Part shown: positions 41,885 through 51,481 of the stretch, in pieces | Layout of the letters: every line of letters starts with the position of its first letter | Numbering within the stretch: position 1 is the first letter of the stretch | Origin: Gymnopus androsaceus JB14 | Taxonomy: Eukaryota > Basidiomycota > Agaricomycetes > Agaricales > Omphalotaceae | Direction: 5' to 3' | Assembly (NCBI GenBank): GCA_009733575.1 | Contig: ML769555.1 | Span: forward strand, 85,461 to 149,460 | Length of the DNA: 64,000 nt | Program-made: the position numbers and the translations under genes | The notes under the pieces: model-generated | Told to the model about the DNA's origin: nothing | The model's input: only the letters and a program-made list of their open reading frames with translations | Database searches by the model: none

Positions 41885-42245
41885 TGTATCGGTCATATGG
41901 TGTAGATGTTTAGGCGTCCCAAATGCACTGCATATCATGAGACAAATATCGAAAGCTATGAGGGTTCAAACCTCCACGCTGCCAATATTTTACTCTGATT
42001 ATCTGCCGTCCCGGGCCAGATCTGTAAGGCGTCCGGCCCATCCGTTTCATCACGGAGGACGGTATTTGATAATCATTGATTTGCAGTGCATACGGGTTAT
42101 CAGCCGCGATAAATACACCAGATGATCCCCTTGGGCATTTGCCCAAGGGTTTGTATGGCCCTATATCCAAGCCCATGAGGAACTACCCTTGCTGATCAAT
42201 CCCGAGCTTGGGTAATTCTTCAAGGGTGATGTGATCAGATAGCTG
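41885..42245 (+). mobile_element. tRNA-derived SINE candidate, second copy
   Basis: A tRNA-like head on the plus strand has box A-like TGGTGTAGATGTTTAGGCG (41898-41916) and box B GGGTTCAAACCTCC (about 41962-41975). A GC-rich body follows (CCGTCCCGGGCCAGATCTG) and then a tail with CTGATCAATCCCGAGCTTGG and CAAGGGTGATGTGATC (about 42190-42238). The tail matches the copy at 22395-22755 in the same order. The SINE ends where the older Gypsy pol remnant begins. Confidence 0.55.
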
Positions 42246-43417
42246 CTACTGGTGTTTATTTTTCAGCCAATCTACTATCCAAGGTATGAGCTTGTCTTGT
42301 TCTTTAGCGAAGTCTTTACGGTGATCTTCTACATAAGAGTGTGCTTTGTTCCACTCTTTCATGTCCTTGGCTACAACCCATTTTGAGTGATCGACCTTCT
42401 CCACAGGTTTTATCGTGACAGCAAATTGCTCTGCTGTGATTCCGTTCAAGTTCCAGATCCATTCTGTATCCAAATGGCATTGCTTCTCTTCATCCAGTGC
42501 AAGTTGAATATCATCTTCTAAGTCATCACTAGACCCAGCTCTATCAAGACCATATTCCGTGTCGAGGAAGAAGCCTCTGTGGGTATCAATTTCGTCTTTA
42601 AACTCCTCGATATCCAGGGGCCATTCAGTTTCGCCTTTACCCATGAAAAAGGGCACAGGTTCACTGTCATCCTCGTCAGCAAAATCGTCCTCATTAGGAG
42701 ATTGCCTTTTCGACATTTTTCCTCCATAAGCTCGGTGAGATAAACCATTGGCAAGATCGTTTTCTTTTCCTTTAACATGGACTAGATCAAAATGGTACTT
42801 GCGTATTTCCTCAATCCAGCAATTAATGGTAGCATTAGGTCCACAGCTCGGGTTGTCTAGCATACCCTTGATGTATTTAGCATCTGTACAAACTGTTAAC
42901 CGCCTGCACCCATAGAGTTGATAGTAGCTCACTTGTAAAGCAATCTTCAATCCATATAGTTCACATTTAGACTGTGAGAAACGAGCCTCTCTTTCATTGA
43001 GAGTGCTTGACCCAAAGTAACAGAAGTAGACTTTTGTCTCATTGTTAGGGTCAATTTGATAGATATACCATCCGACTGCCATGTACAATGTGTCCACTAC
43101 AAGATAAACATCCCAATCATAGTTAATAGGTCTTAAACATGGAGCATTTTTGATACCTTCTTTTATGAGGTCCATTGCCATATCATGTTCAATTCCCCAT
43201 TCCCAAGGATTGTTTCCAGTTAATCGCGTCAACGGTACTGCTAGCTTAGCAAAATTCTTTATGAACATGCGTAGCTGACTTGCAGTTCCGAGGAACACCC
43301 TAACATCAGATTTGCTTTTACATCTTGGCCACGTTAGAATAGTCTCAACCTGACTCTCCTCAGGCAATCTTCCCTTGTAAGAGCATCTGTGACCAACAAC
43401 AGTTGTTTCTTTACAGC
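42246..43417 (-). pseudogene. Older Gypsy element: pol fragment (end of RT, RNase H)
   Basis: The minus strand continues the reading broken at 50620. It reads TTVVGHRCSYKG, then VRVFLGTASQLRMFIKNFAK (RT thumb), then RNase H motifs: VDTLYMAVGWYIYQID, FSQSKCELYGLKIALQVSYY and CTDAKYIKGMLDNP. An acidic connector follows and ends at a stop at 42246. No integrase follows; the SINE lies there instead, so the 3' end and left LTR are lost. These motifs parallel KTLIAAKEAVIMGHRCAYEG and following in the younger element. Confidence 0.75.
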
Positions 43418-43735
43418 TGTAAAGCTTCGTTCTGTGTATATGCAGGAACGTGCTTGGGTTCGAGAGGGTGATTCGAGGATGTACGCGGGATGTTAGAAGT
43501 TGTATTTTCAAGTAGGGAAATTCTCTATATGTATGTATGTTAATATGATCCTCGTTTATCTATGTACTGAGTCCTCTAGGTAACTATGGCTAAGTAAATG
43601 GTTGTGGTAGTAACACTGAGTAGCAAGGAACGGAACGTGCCCGAGAGCACCGAGAACTAGTAAGTATGTAGGATATGTAAGTCCAAGGGACTTGTCGCGT
43701 ATCCATACGCGTGTAGACGCGTATGAAGCGCGACA
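43418..43735 (-). repeat. 3' LTR of the younger Gypsy element
   Basis: 318 bp, TG...CA on the minus strand (TGTCGCGCTT...GCTTTACA). It differs from the right LTR (50302-50619) at six positions by eye, all transitions. It is bordered on the inside by a purine-rich tract (AAGTGAAGAGGGGA on the minus strand, 43736-43750), the expected polypurine tract. Confidence 0.9.
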
Positions 43736-43886
43736 TCCCCTCTTCACTTTAAAAATGACTATAGGGTATCAAATAAAACATTAAAGTGAAACGACAGCAT
43801 GAGAAAAACAAAAAAAATTATTCAAACTGTAAAACCGTCCGAGGAATTTGTACAAAAACACCTAAACTATACTTTACACCGATGCT

Positions 43887-46800
43887 CTAATCGGACTCTT
43901 CAACGAGAGGCAGATCATCATCAAGATCTGAATCCGCAGACTTCGTCATCTCCGTCAGCTCGTCGGTTGAGATGTCGAGGAATTTGTCCAGGTCCGGCAA
44001 GGGAAGAGATTGGCGAGCCAGATATGGTATAAGTCTGAAAGCCCCAACGGGCTTCCTCCAGACTGTACCATCGAGTTCAGAAACTATGTAGGCCCCACCC
44101 CGGTTACGTCGAATAACCACCAGTGGACCCATGTAGCGCATGCGATTCTTCCGCGTGAAAGTCTTTTCAACTCGCGTGTTACGAGCCAAAACCAAATCGC
44201 CAGAGTTAAAGATAAAGTTCTTGATAGTTGCAGCATGGTCGTGTTCGATTTTAGCGACCCAATCCAGACGTTTGCCGTGGACACGTTGTCGCATAGCCTC
44301 GAGGTCCTCCAGACGTTTCTGTAGTTCTCTTGCCCGACGTGCAATAAGGTCAGTTGTAGATAGAGTAGAGTTGGGTGGTGGAATGAGATACGTTGCTTCC
44401 TCGAGGTTGATAGGTAGCGTAGGGTGCACACCATGTGCGAGAAAGTACGGACTTGCCCCCAAGGAGCGACAAACCGTAACACGTTCTGCCCAGAATACGG
44501 AATGGGCAGAGGGTGACCATTTAGACGAATCCCCATCCACGGCCTTGATTAAACTCTCTCGTACATTGTAGTGTTTACGTTCGATAACACCCGCAGCTTG
44601 AGAGTTATAACCGGAAATGGTGATGTGGTGGATCCCGTACCGTTTGGCCAAAATATCAAGGGCTCGAAGGAAGGGAGTACCATTGTCGGTCACGATTTCC
44701 CGTAGTGAACCCCAACGGCACAACAGATCTTCAAAGATCCAAGTTGCGATTGCGTCTCCCGTTTGGCGACGCAATTTTCGAAATTCCGGGTATGCGCTAG
44801 AAGAACAGCGGCCATGGACAATGTACTTAAACCCCCCAGATGCAGGCATCTCCATAACGTCCATATAACATTTGGCAAAGAGCCCGAGGGGTTCAGCAAC
44901 GACTGGCGGAATACAAAATTTGTCCGTTTGGCGTAGCTGACACAGGTGACAGGTACGAATGTACCATTTGACGTCGTCGATAATGCGAGGCCACCAGAAA
45001 CGTTTGCGGATCAAGGCAGTAGTGGCCCAGATGCCCTTGTGGCCCATCTTGTCATGGCACTCCACAATTATTGATACACGGCAAATTTCAGGAATAACGA
45101 GTCGATGACAGCCTTGAGAGTCCTTACGCCAAAGTCGACCCGAGGCATCCACAAAGAACTGCAAGCAGAAACAAATAAAGGAATGGTATTGTGCATCCGT
45201 CAGGCTATCAGGACGCTCAAGAGAGATTAGATAGTCTCGCACTCCGTCGAGGCGAGAATCAGTACGCTTTGCAGCTTTCGCACGTGTAATCGATGAGTAG
45301 GGAACTGTGGTGGCCAAATCACCAGAAATTGGCTCGACTCCGAAAACAGGAAAGAGGGAGAGGTTGTTGAGGGAATTAGGAACCAGCGAAGATGAATTGA
45401 TTACGTGCATAAAACCATTTGCATGGTCAATCCAGTCTTCGAAGTCTTCCTCCGATTCAGGTGTGTCTTCAGACTGGGGCGTTCGTCGTGAAACGCCATC
45501 GGCAGCTATACGTTCTGAAGGCACATGAACCAGCGTGAATGAAAACAGAAGAATACCAGCAATCCAGCGATTGATTGTGGCATTCGGTTGAATATCCGGA
45601 TTGTTGAGCATTCCCCGTATGTAGAGGGCATCCACTTCTACGACGAAGTTGGGAGCACCAACAATCCATAAACGGGTAGCTCGTAACGAGCGGAAGAGGC
45701 CATACAACTCAAGCTTTGCTTGGCTGTAATTAGCCTCACGAGGTGTGAGCGTAAGGGAACCAAAACGGTTAATGTAGCGGATTCGGGGATCAAGGAGGTC
45801 AAGCTGCATCAGTACGAAACCGATGCAGATGTTACAGGAATCAACAGCAAGAATGATGACTGCACCATTCTTGTAGTCTAAACGTTGTATCACTGGCAAT
45901 TCGACAACGACTTTCTTGAGGGAAGCCTGAGACTGAGCTTCAAGCTCACCAAACTGAAAGGGAATATCCTTTCGGGTCAGACGGACCAACGGTTCAGCAA
46001 GTTCAGCAAAGTGGTCTATGAAAATACGGCAAAGACCAACAGTGCCAAGGAACGCGCGTACGTCAGAGAGGCGGAGGAGCGGACCCCAATTCACGATTTT
46101 CTCCAAACGAGAAGCATCTATTTTCCGCCCTTCGTATGCACAACGATGACCCATGATCACTGCTTCCTTAGCAGCAATCAGGGTTTTCTTCCCCGAGAAT
46201 GTCCCACCAGTGTAGGCCATACGCGTAAGGATACGGTTGACAGTCTGGAAGTGTTCCCAGATGAAACGGCGAATTCCAGGATTCTCGGAAATGGTCTCGA
46301 AACCACCTCCAGGGAGCTCGTAGCGAGTAGCGGGACCACGGACGTTGACATCATCAATGTATGGAATAGTGAATTCAGGGATTTCTGGTTGGAAGATGAA
46401 TGTGATGTCGGCGTGGAATATTTGAACAGAATTAGTCCAACCCATGGGTATGGACGTAAGTCGCAGCGCACCCAGTGGTGTCTGGAAGGTAGTGAGGTCG
46501 CGGGATGCAATAGCAATGGAACGGTGGTCATATCCAACAAAGATGTCAAATTGACCAAGTACAGAACGGCATGCGTACCACTCGCCTAATTGCTCGAGGA
46601 TTGGCGGTATCAACGAATCCCGGATCGTAACTGCATTCAAAGGTTGTAAGTCGTGTACTATACGGAGGGACTTACCGTCTTTCTTCACGACCGTAAACCA
46701 ACGTGAACGGTAGGAAGAGCTAGACGGCTCATAGATGCCAGCGTTGATTTTGTCCTTGACAATCTCAACGATCTGGTCCATTAAGCCAGGAGGAATAGGA

Positions 46801-47609
46801 AGGACAGGAACACGCCAGGGGACGTGTTCAATAACGGGAAACTCAACGGGAGGAAAGTACTCATGTTTGAATCGACCTTTCTCACTTTCATCCCATGCAA
46901 ACGCGTGTTCGTGAATGGACATGATGTGGTGAATCATTTTCATCTCCTCCGGCCAAAGGAATTCGTGGTTGTGGAGTTTATCGATTATCTCCATACATTC
47001 TTGCATGTATCGACTAGTTGGAGCGAATGGAGGCGGATTCGGATTCAGTGTGGGCAGATGTTCGAGGGGATCCGTTGGAAAGTGTCGCAAAATTCGAAAG
47101 TTTTCTGGCAAAGTAGTTGGGACTGGTTGGACTCGGCGATGCATGGGCTTGTAGCGCTTTTTCGAAGCAGCAAAAATCGGAATAGACAACGTGGTGTCAT
47201 CGGGTATACAAGGTTGAGAATGAATGGATTCAGGCCAGTTGGGCAAAACAGAGCCCAAGGATACAGAGGCAGCATTAGAGCAAGAATTAATATATTCAAA
47301 TGAATAATTATCTGGAATATCCAGTCCAGGGATAGCTGAGCATTGCAGAAGAGAGGAATATGTGGAAGAGTCACAGGAGAAGTAGGCGTACACGTGAATA
47401 AACGCCAAGTTGAGTTTATCGGAGTCCGGCGCCGGGCCAAGACTTTCAGATTTAAGAGATAACGAAATTGATGCACGGAGATTTGATAAATCAGATTTAA
47501 GGTTTGCTCTGTCCACCTCGATGATGAACGCAGCCTCATGACCTTCAACCAATTCGTCAAAATCCGCTAATGAAGGAGGCTTGGCATCCAACGTAAATGC
47601 CTCCTTCAT
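43887..47609 (-). CDS. pol: Gypsy Pol: reverse transcriptase, RNase H, integrase
   Basis: 1240 residues. RT: WFTVVKKDGKSLRIVHDLQP, the first catalytic Asp in LGQFDIFVGYDH (about residue 350) and the YIDD box in YIDDVNVRG (about 416). RNase H: AVDSCNICIGFVLMQLD, YSQAKLELYGL and EVDALYIRGMLNNP. Integrase: HHCC zinc domain in HDKMGHKG...CHLCQLR (about 850-890), then a DDE core with MDVMEMP, VTDNGTPFLRA (about 972) and GVIERKH (about 1007). The C-terminus has a GPLVVIRRNRGGAYIVSELD module and no chromodomain. It follows the protease frame after a TAA at 47622-47624 in the same frame, so it may be the 3' part of one polyprotein. All catalytic residues that I can see are present. Confidence 0.92.
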   Translation of the reverse strand: MKEAFTLDAKPPSLADFDELVEGHEAAFIIEVDRANLKSDLSNLRASISLSLKSESLGPAPDSDKLNLAFIHVYAYFSCDSSTYSSLLQCSAIPGLDIPDNYSFEYINSCSNAASVSLGSVLPNWPESIHSQPCIPDDTTLSIPIFAASKKRYKPMHRRVQPVPTTLPENFRILRHFPTDPLEHLPTLNPNPPPFAPTSRYMQECMEIIDKLHNHEFLWPEEMKMIHHIMSIHEHAFAWDESEKGRFKHEYFPPVEFPVIEHVPWRVPVLPIPPGLMDQIVEIVKDKINAGIYEPSSSSYRSRWFTVVKKDGKSLRIVHDLQPLNAVTIRDSLIPPILEQLGEWYACRSVLGQFDIFVGYDHRSIAIASRDLTTFQTPLGALRLTSIPMGWTNSVQIFHADITFIFQPEIPEFTIPYIDDVNVRGPATRYELPGGGFETISENPGIRRFIWEHFQTVNRILTRMAYTGGTFSGKKTLIAAKEAVIMGHRCAYEGRKIDASRLEKIVNWGPLLRLSDVRAFLGTVGLCRIFIDHFAELAEPLVRLTRKDIPFQFGELEAQSQASLKKVVVELPVIQRLDYKNGAVIILAVDSCNICIGFVLMQLDLLDPRIRYINRFGSLTLTPREANYSQAKLELYGLFRSLRATRLWIVGAPNFVVEVDALYIRGMLNNPDIQPNATINRWIAGILLFSFTLVHVPSERIAADGVSRRTPQSEDTPESEEDFEDWIDHANGFMHVINSSSLVPNSLNNLSLFPVFGVEPISGDLATTVPYSSITRAKAAKRTDSRLDGVRDYLISLERPDSLTDAQYHSFICFCLQFFVDASGRLWRKDSQGCHRLVIPEICRVSIIVECHDKMGHKGIWATTALIRKRFWWPRIIDDVKWYIRTCHLCQLRQTDKFCIPPVVAEPLGLFAKCYMDVMEMPASGGFKYIVHGRCSSSAYPEFRKLRRQTGDAIATWIFEDLLCRWGSLREIVTDNGTPFLRALDILAKRYGIHHITISGYNSQAAGVIERKHYNVRESLIKAVDGDSSKWSPSAHSVFWAERVTVCRSLGASPYFLAHGVHPTLPINLEEATYLIPPPNSTLSTTDLIARRARELQKRLEDLEAMRQRVHGKRLDWVAKIEHDHAATIKNFIFNSGDLVLARNTRVEKTFTRKNRMRYMGPLVVIRRNRGGAYIVSELDGTVWRKPVGAFRLIPYLARQSLPLPDLDKFLDISTDELTEMTKSADSDLDDDLPLVEESD

Positions 47610-47621
47610 CTCTCTCTCTTT

Positions 47622-48965
47622 TTACTTTCTCCTCTCCCTACTGTCCCCCTTGCAATATCGCGGAGGCTCTCGAGGGATTGTAGGAATAGTCACGGTCTTG
47701 TGACTGTTTGGGTCGGTCAGGGTGAAATGCTGGTCACCGGAGAGGAAGTTGCGGATGTGGGCTTGGGTCAGAACTTCGAATGGACGTCCCAGGAGGACGT
47801 CGTATGCAGGAGATGGAACGATATGGACTTGGAGGAATGCTAGGACCTCCCCGAAGCGAAAAGGTACGTCTTTCGCAACTCCGAGAGTCCAATCGGTCTC
47901 ACCGTTTGCGCTTTGCAGTGGAATTGTTCGACCAGGGTCGAATGCAATGCCGAATGCATTGCAGGCAGTATCGGACATCGCAACAATGCTACAGCCACTG
48001 TCTGTTACGCAGTGAACTGAGCGTTCACCGATTGTCGCGTTGATACCTCGAATACTCAATGAGTCCTTGGCGACATAGAACCCATCTCCCTCTTCAGAAT
48101 CTCCGAAATCCTGGAAGAAGACTGATACCGCGTCCCTAGACGCGTCAGATACAGGTTCTTTGCGACCTTTGGATGGATTGGCGGTGGACTTGGAACAAAC
48201 GGGGGTTTTGACTTTGGTGTCAAACGGAAGGGCTGGTTCCACAAGGTACATCGGATTTGCTTCTTCTAATAACTTTCCATCGAACCCAACGTGTCTTCCA
48301 GTGACGCTATCTTTCACCTTTTTACGGTACTCGGGGGTGATTGCGAGCAGATCGTCCTGACGAATGGACACCATACTCGACAATCCAGCTTGGACAGCGC
48401 GCTCGACTGTGGCTTCCGTCTCGATAGGAGCTCGGAAACAATAGTTTCGACTATCGTCCTTTGGAGGAGCACCCAGGCTGCGTTCAGCCGGAGGGACGTA
48501 GTTCTGCGGGAGCTTTCCGATAACTGGTTTCGGTGGCTTGGCAGGACCAGGGGGAGCAGGAGGAATGGATTGAGAGGGCTCTGGCTTGTTGCCAGTGGGG
48601 GGATTTGCGACTACGTCCGTGCCATCTGCAGAGGTACGATTCTTTGCAGACCTCCTCGTTTCCATTTTAAAAATTAACTTTCGTAGGATTTCTTCTTCTT
48701 CGTTTTCGAGGTCCTGGGCCTTGTTGGTCATAAATGACGCTACTTTCGATAGCATCCCCGGACCCTGGTACCCGTTCAGGGAGTACTTCGAGTGAGTACT
48801 AACTGCGACTCCGGCGAGCTGTGGGTATGGTGCTGGAGTCCGTGACGGACTCTCCAGAATCCACGATTTGGCAGACGGATTGTCTTCGAAGTAACATTTG
48901 AAGCGAGCCTTGATGAGTCCACCCTTATATCTGGACTCGTTAGGCAGACAATTTCCACCCTTCAA
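47622..48965 (-). CDS. Gypsy aspartic protease region
   Basis: 447 residues in the same frame as Gag and Pol. The protease active site is HCVTDSGCSIVAMSD (about 47990), followed by LQSANGETDWTLGVAKDVPF and VLLGRPFEVL, the usual flap-side and C-terminal motifs of Gypsy proteases, which cut the polyprotein. Upstream are a basic RSAKNRTS segment and a Pro-rich linker (PSQSIPPAPPGPAKPPKPV). The ATG at 48965 is probably not a true start: the frame is continuous with Gag through a single TGA at 48998-48996. Confidence 0.85.
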   Translation of the reverse strand: MKGGNCLPNESRYKGGLIKARFKCYFEDNPSAKSWILESPSRTPAPYPQLAGVAVSTHSKYSLNGYQGPGMLSKVASFMTNKAQDLENEEEEILRKLIFKMETRRSAKNRTSADGTDVVANPPTGNKPEPSQSIPPAPPGPAKPPKPVIGKLPQNYVPPAERSLGAPPKDDSRNYCFRAPIETEATVERAVQAGLSSMVSIRQDDLLAITPEYRKKVKDSVTGRHVGFDGKLLEEANPMYLVEPALPFDTKVKTPVCSKSTANPSKGRKEPVSDASRDAVSVFFQDFGDSEEGDGFYVAKDSLSIRGINATIGERSVHCVTDSGCSIVAMSDTACNAFGIAFDPGRTIPLQSANGETDWTLGVAKDVPFRFGEVLAFLQVHIVPSPAYDVLLGRPFEVLTQAHIRNFLSGDQHFTLTDPNSHKTVTIPTIPREPPRYCKGDSRERRK

Positions 48966-48995
48966 GACGACTTTCCCTTCCGAATTGCGCTCGAC

Positions 48996-50216
48996 TCAAC
49001 CCTTGGCGATCCATTCTGCAAAATCGGGGCAATCAGCAAACCTCAAAGCGGTGCATCCATCCCAGTAGCACGTATCAGAATGGTCTGAAGTGGATGGAGT
49101 GGGCTTGGAAGCCTTCGTCGACTTCCCAGAATTTCCGTCGACCATCTTCGCCACCAGCTGCGTCAAATGCGACAACGCAGCCACTACTGGGTCCTCGGGT
49201 TCCGTTTTGGGGACTAGGGCGACTGTGTGAGGAGATACGGGGACCACGGATTGGTCCCCTAGATTAAAATTTCCGACGATCAAGGAGGTATTGGCATCGG
49301 TCAGCAGGAAGTCAACTGCTGATTTCAGTTCCGCTAACGAGTAAGCTTCTCCTTTCTTCTTTCCGGTGTGCTGGAACTGAAGACGCATGTTCAGCTGTGC
49401 GCGAACCGAGTCAGGAAATACTTGAACGTAGTATCCTGCGACCTGGACACCCGAGAGGATCCCGTGCTTGGTCAGGGACTTCGCCACAGTGGCGAATTCA
49501 CGATGGTATTCTGCCAGCTCCTGGCTATCTCTTACGCCAGACTTCGTGTACTTCGCAACGACCTTTTTCAAGGTCTCGGTCGTTGTCTTGGGTAGCTGTT
49601 CTGCCCCAGGATAGTTGGAGAGGACTTCCATCTTGAAGTCCTTCCAGGTTTTCGTGTTGTCCTCGAACGTATCGAGTGACCTCCAGAAGCGCATTGTCTT
49701 CGCATCAACATAGCGAAGCGATTCCTTCTTCATTTTCACGTCATCGGAGTCGATGGCCGCATCTTTTGCCACCGTTTTGAACTCCTCGAAGAACGTTGGC
49801 AGTTGTTCTTCGTATTGCGAGTCCCACTTGGGGGCTTTTCGCTCATTGCGAGAGGGCAGAGGGATTGGAGTGGCCATAGCGGTTGGCTGTGTCAGGGATG
49901 GATGGTTATGATGAGTCGATGGTGGAGTCGTCGACGGTGACGGCTGTGTAGGTGGGCGGATTCCTTCTGCATTTGAAGGAGACTGATGAAGACCGTTGTC
50001 TTCTAGGTTCGGCGAGTGAAGACCGTTGTCTTCCGAGTCCGAGAGCAGAAGACGACGTTCGTCTTCTGTTAGGGGTTCTAGTAGCGACGGATGGTTGTGA
50101 GCAGCTTCGTCGTCTGGTACGGGCTCAAAAACGTCCGAGACCTCAAAGCTAAGTTCTGCTGAATGAAGAGCAGTGAGTAGTGCTTGCAATTCTGGGGAGA
50201 GACATCTGCTTCTCAA
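48996..50216 (-). CDS. gag: Gypsy Gag
   Basis: 406 residues from an ATG 86 nt inside the 5' LTR border. The N-terminus is acidic, followed by a capsid-like domain (WDSQYEEQLPTFFEEFKTVA, FKMEVLSNYPGAEQLPKTT, LTKHGILSGVQVAGYYVQVF) and a C-terminal Cys-rich segment CYWDGCTALRFADCPDF. This sits where a CCHC zinc knuckle is expected but lacks the His. The frame stops at TGA 48998-48996, and the protein would otherwise run on as VERNSEGKVVLKGG. It forms the virus-like particle coat of the element. Confidence 0.85.
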   Translation of the reverse strand: MRSRCLSPELQALLTALHSAELSFEVSDVFEPVPDDEAAHNHPSLLEPLTEDERRLLLSDSEDNGLHSPNLEDNGLHQSPSNAEGIRPPTQPSPSTTPPSTHHNHPSLTQPTAMATPIPLPSRNERKAPKWDSQYEEQLPTFFEEFKTVAKDAAIDSDDVKMKKESLRYVDAKTMRFWRSLDTFEDNTKTWKDFKMEVLSNYPGAEQLPKTTTETLKKVVAKYTKSGVRDSQELAEYHREFATVAKSLTKHGILSGVQVAGYYVQVFPDSVRAQLNMRLQFQHTGKKKGEAYSLAELKSAVDFLLTDANTSLIVGNFNLGDQSVVPVSPHTVALVPKTEPEDPVVAALSHLTQLVAKMVDGNSGKSTKASKPTPSTSDHSDTCYWDGCTALRFADCPDFAEWIAKG

Positions 50217-50288
50217 GCCTTCGCGACGAGATTGAGACGTCTTGGGAAGGAAGGGTTTCTTGCGGACAACACTGGATTACCCCCTCGC

Positions 50289-50301
50289 GGTGGGCTCCAG
50301 A
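50289..50301 (-). promoter_or_regulatory. tRNA primer-binding site of the younger Gypsy element
   Basis: On the minus strand the 5' LTR end ..TTTACA is followed by TC and then TGGAGCCCACC. TGG is the complement of the CCA tRNA tail, so this is the minus-strand primer site. The older Gypsy element uses the same 11 bases at 55673-55683. I cannot name the tRNA. Confidence 0.75.
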
Positions 50302-50619
50302 TGTAAAGCTTCGTTCCGTGTATATGCGGGAACGTGCTTGGGTTCGAGAGGGTGATTCGAGGATGTACGCGGGATGTTAGAAGTTGTATTTTCAAGTAGG
50401 GAAATTCTCTATATGTATGTATGTTAATACAATCCTCGTTTATCTATGTACTGAGTCCTCTAGGTAACTATGGCTAAGTAAATGGTTGTGGTAGTAACGC
50501 TGAGTAGCAAGGAACGGAACGTGCCCGAGAGCACCGAGAACTAGTAAGTATGTAGGATATGTAAGTCCAAGGGACTTGTCGCGTATTCATACGCGTGTAG
50601 ACGCGTATGAAGCGCGACA
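50302..50619 (-). repeat. 5' LTR of the younger Gypsy element
   Basis: 318 bp, the partner of 43418-43735. Its transcript would run on the minus strand. CAGC follows at 50620-50623, matching 43414-43417. Confidence 0.9.
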
Positions 50620-51457
50620 CAGCACAAAATGCTTTTGGTCCAGAAAAGGTTCCACCAACGTATTTGAACCTTTGGATAATCCTATTTACATTCAAAGCAT
50701 GTTCCCAAACAAACCGTTGAATTTTTGGATTCTCTGGTATAGTCTCATAGCCACCTCCTGGTAATTCATACCTAGTAGCTGGACCTCAAATAGGAACATC
50801 ATCAAGATATGGTCTGGTAACCCCAGTCACAATCTCATCTCAGTATATATAATTCATGTTGTCATGAAAGATAGGTACAGACTTTGTCCATCCCATTGGC
50901 AGTTTTACCAATCGGTACATTCCAAACAGTGTCTGGAACGCAGTGTAGTCTCGCAACAATATGTGCAAATCCTGTTCATTGTAATCAACAAACACGTCTA
51001 GGGTACCACCACATGCTCTTCCTGCAAAAGGTCTTGCGACATCTGCAGTGGCTGGGGGCACACCCAAAAATTGGATAGTGATTTTGTTAAGAGGTTCAAG
51101 ACTGTGTACAATTCATAAACTTTTCCCGTCCTTCTTAGTGACACAAAACCACTTTGTTTGATAAGACAATGTCGAAGGCTCATATACCCCTGCATCAATC
51201 TTATCTTTGAGAATACGACACACTTCTTCGAAAATTCCTGGTGGAATTGGAATATCTTTCTTGACATAGGGTTCATGAGGAATTACAGGCATTTTAACCG
51301 GTGGGAAGTACTCGTGTTTTAACAATCCTCCTTCCTCAGCACACCGTGCAAAACCTGACTCCTGATCCATCATTATATTGTGAAATAAGGCTAACTCCTC
51401 TTCCCAGAGGAATCCCTCATTATGGTTTTTGTCGAAAATTTCTTTCCTTTCTTGCAT
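50620..51457 (-). pseudogene. Older Gypsy element: reverse transcriptase part
   Basis: The minus strand encodes HNIMMDQESGFARCAEEGGL, LKHEYFPPVKMPVIPHEPYV and WFCVTKKDGKSL. It shifts frame, then reads VFVDYNEQDLHILLRDYTAF and MGWTKSVPIFHDNMNYIY, and finally VNRIIQRFKYVGGTFSGPKA before the nested LTR. Each segment has a clear counterpart in the younger Pol (HEYFPPVEFPVIEHVPWRVP; MGWTNSVQIFHADITFIF). The YxDD segment is disrupted. Dead copy. Confidence 0.8.
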
Positions 51458-51481
51458 GAACCTTCCAGTGGGAACAAATGG

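Larger units (their letters stand above)
43418..50619 (-). mobile_element. Younger Ty3/Gypsy LTR retrotransposon, 7.2 kb
   Basis: Two 318-bp LTRs (about 98 percent identical by eye) flank gag, protease and pol, all in a single minus-strand frame. CAGC flanks both ends (43414-43417 and 50620-50623), a 4-bp target duplication. The primer-binding site TGGAGCCCACCGCGAGGGG lies 2 nt inside the right LTR and a polypurine tract abuts the left LTR. Inserted in the RT region of an older Gypsy element of the same strand. Confidence 0.92.
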
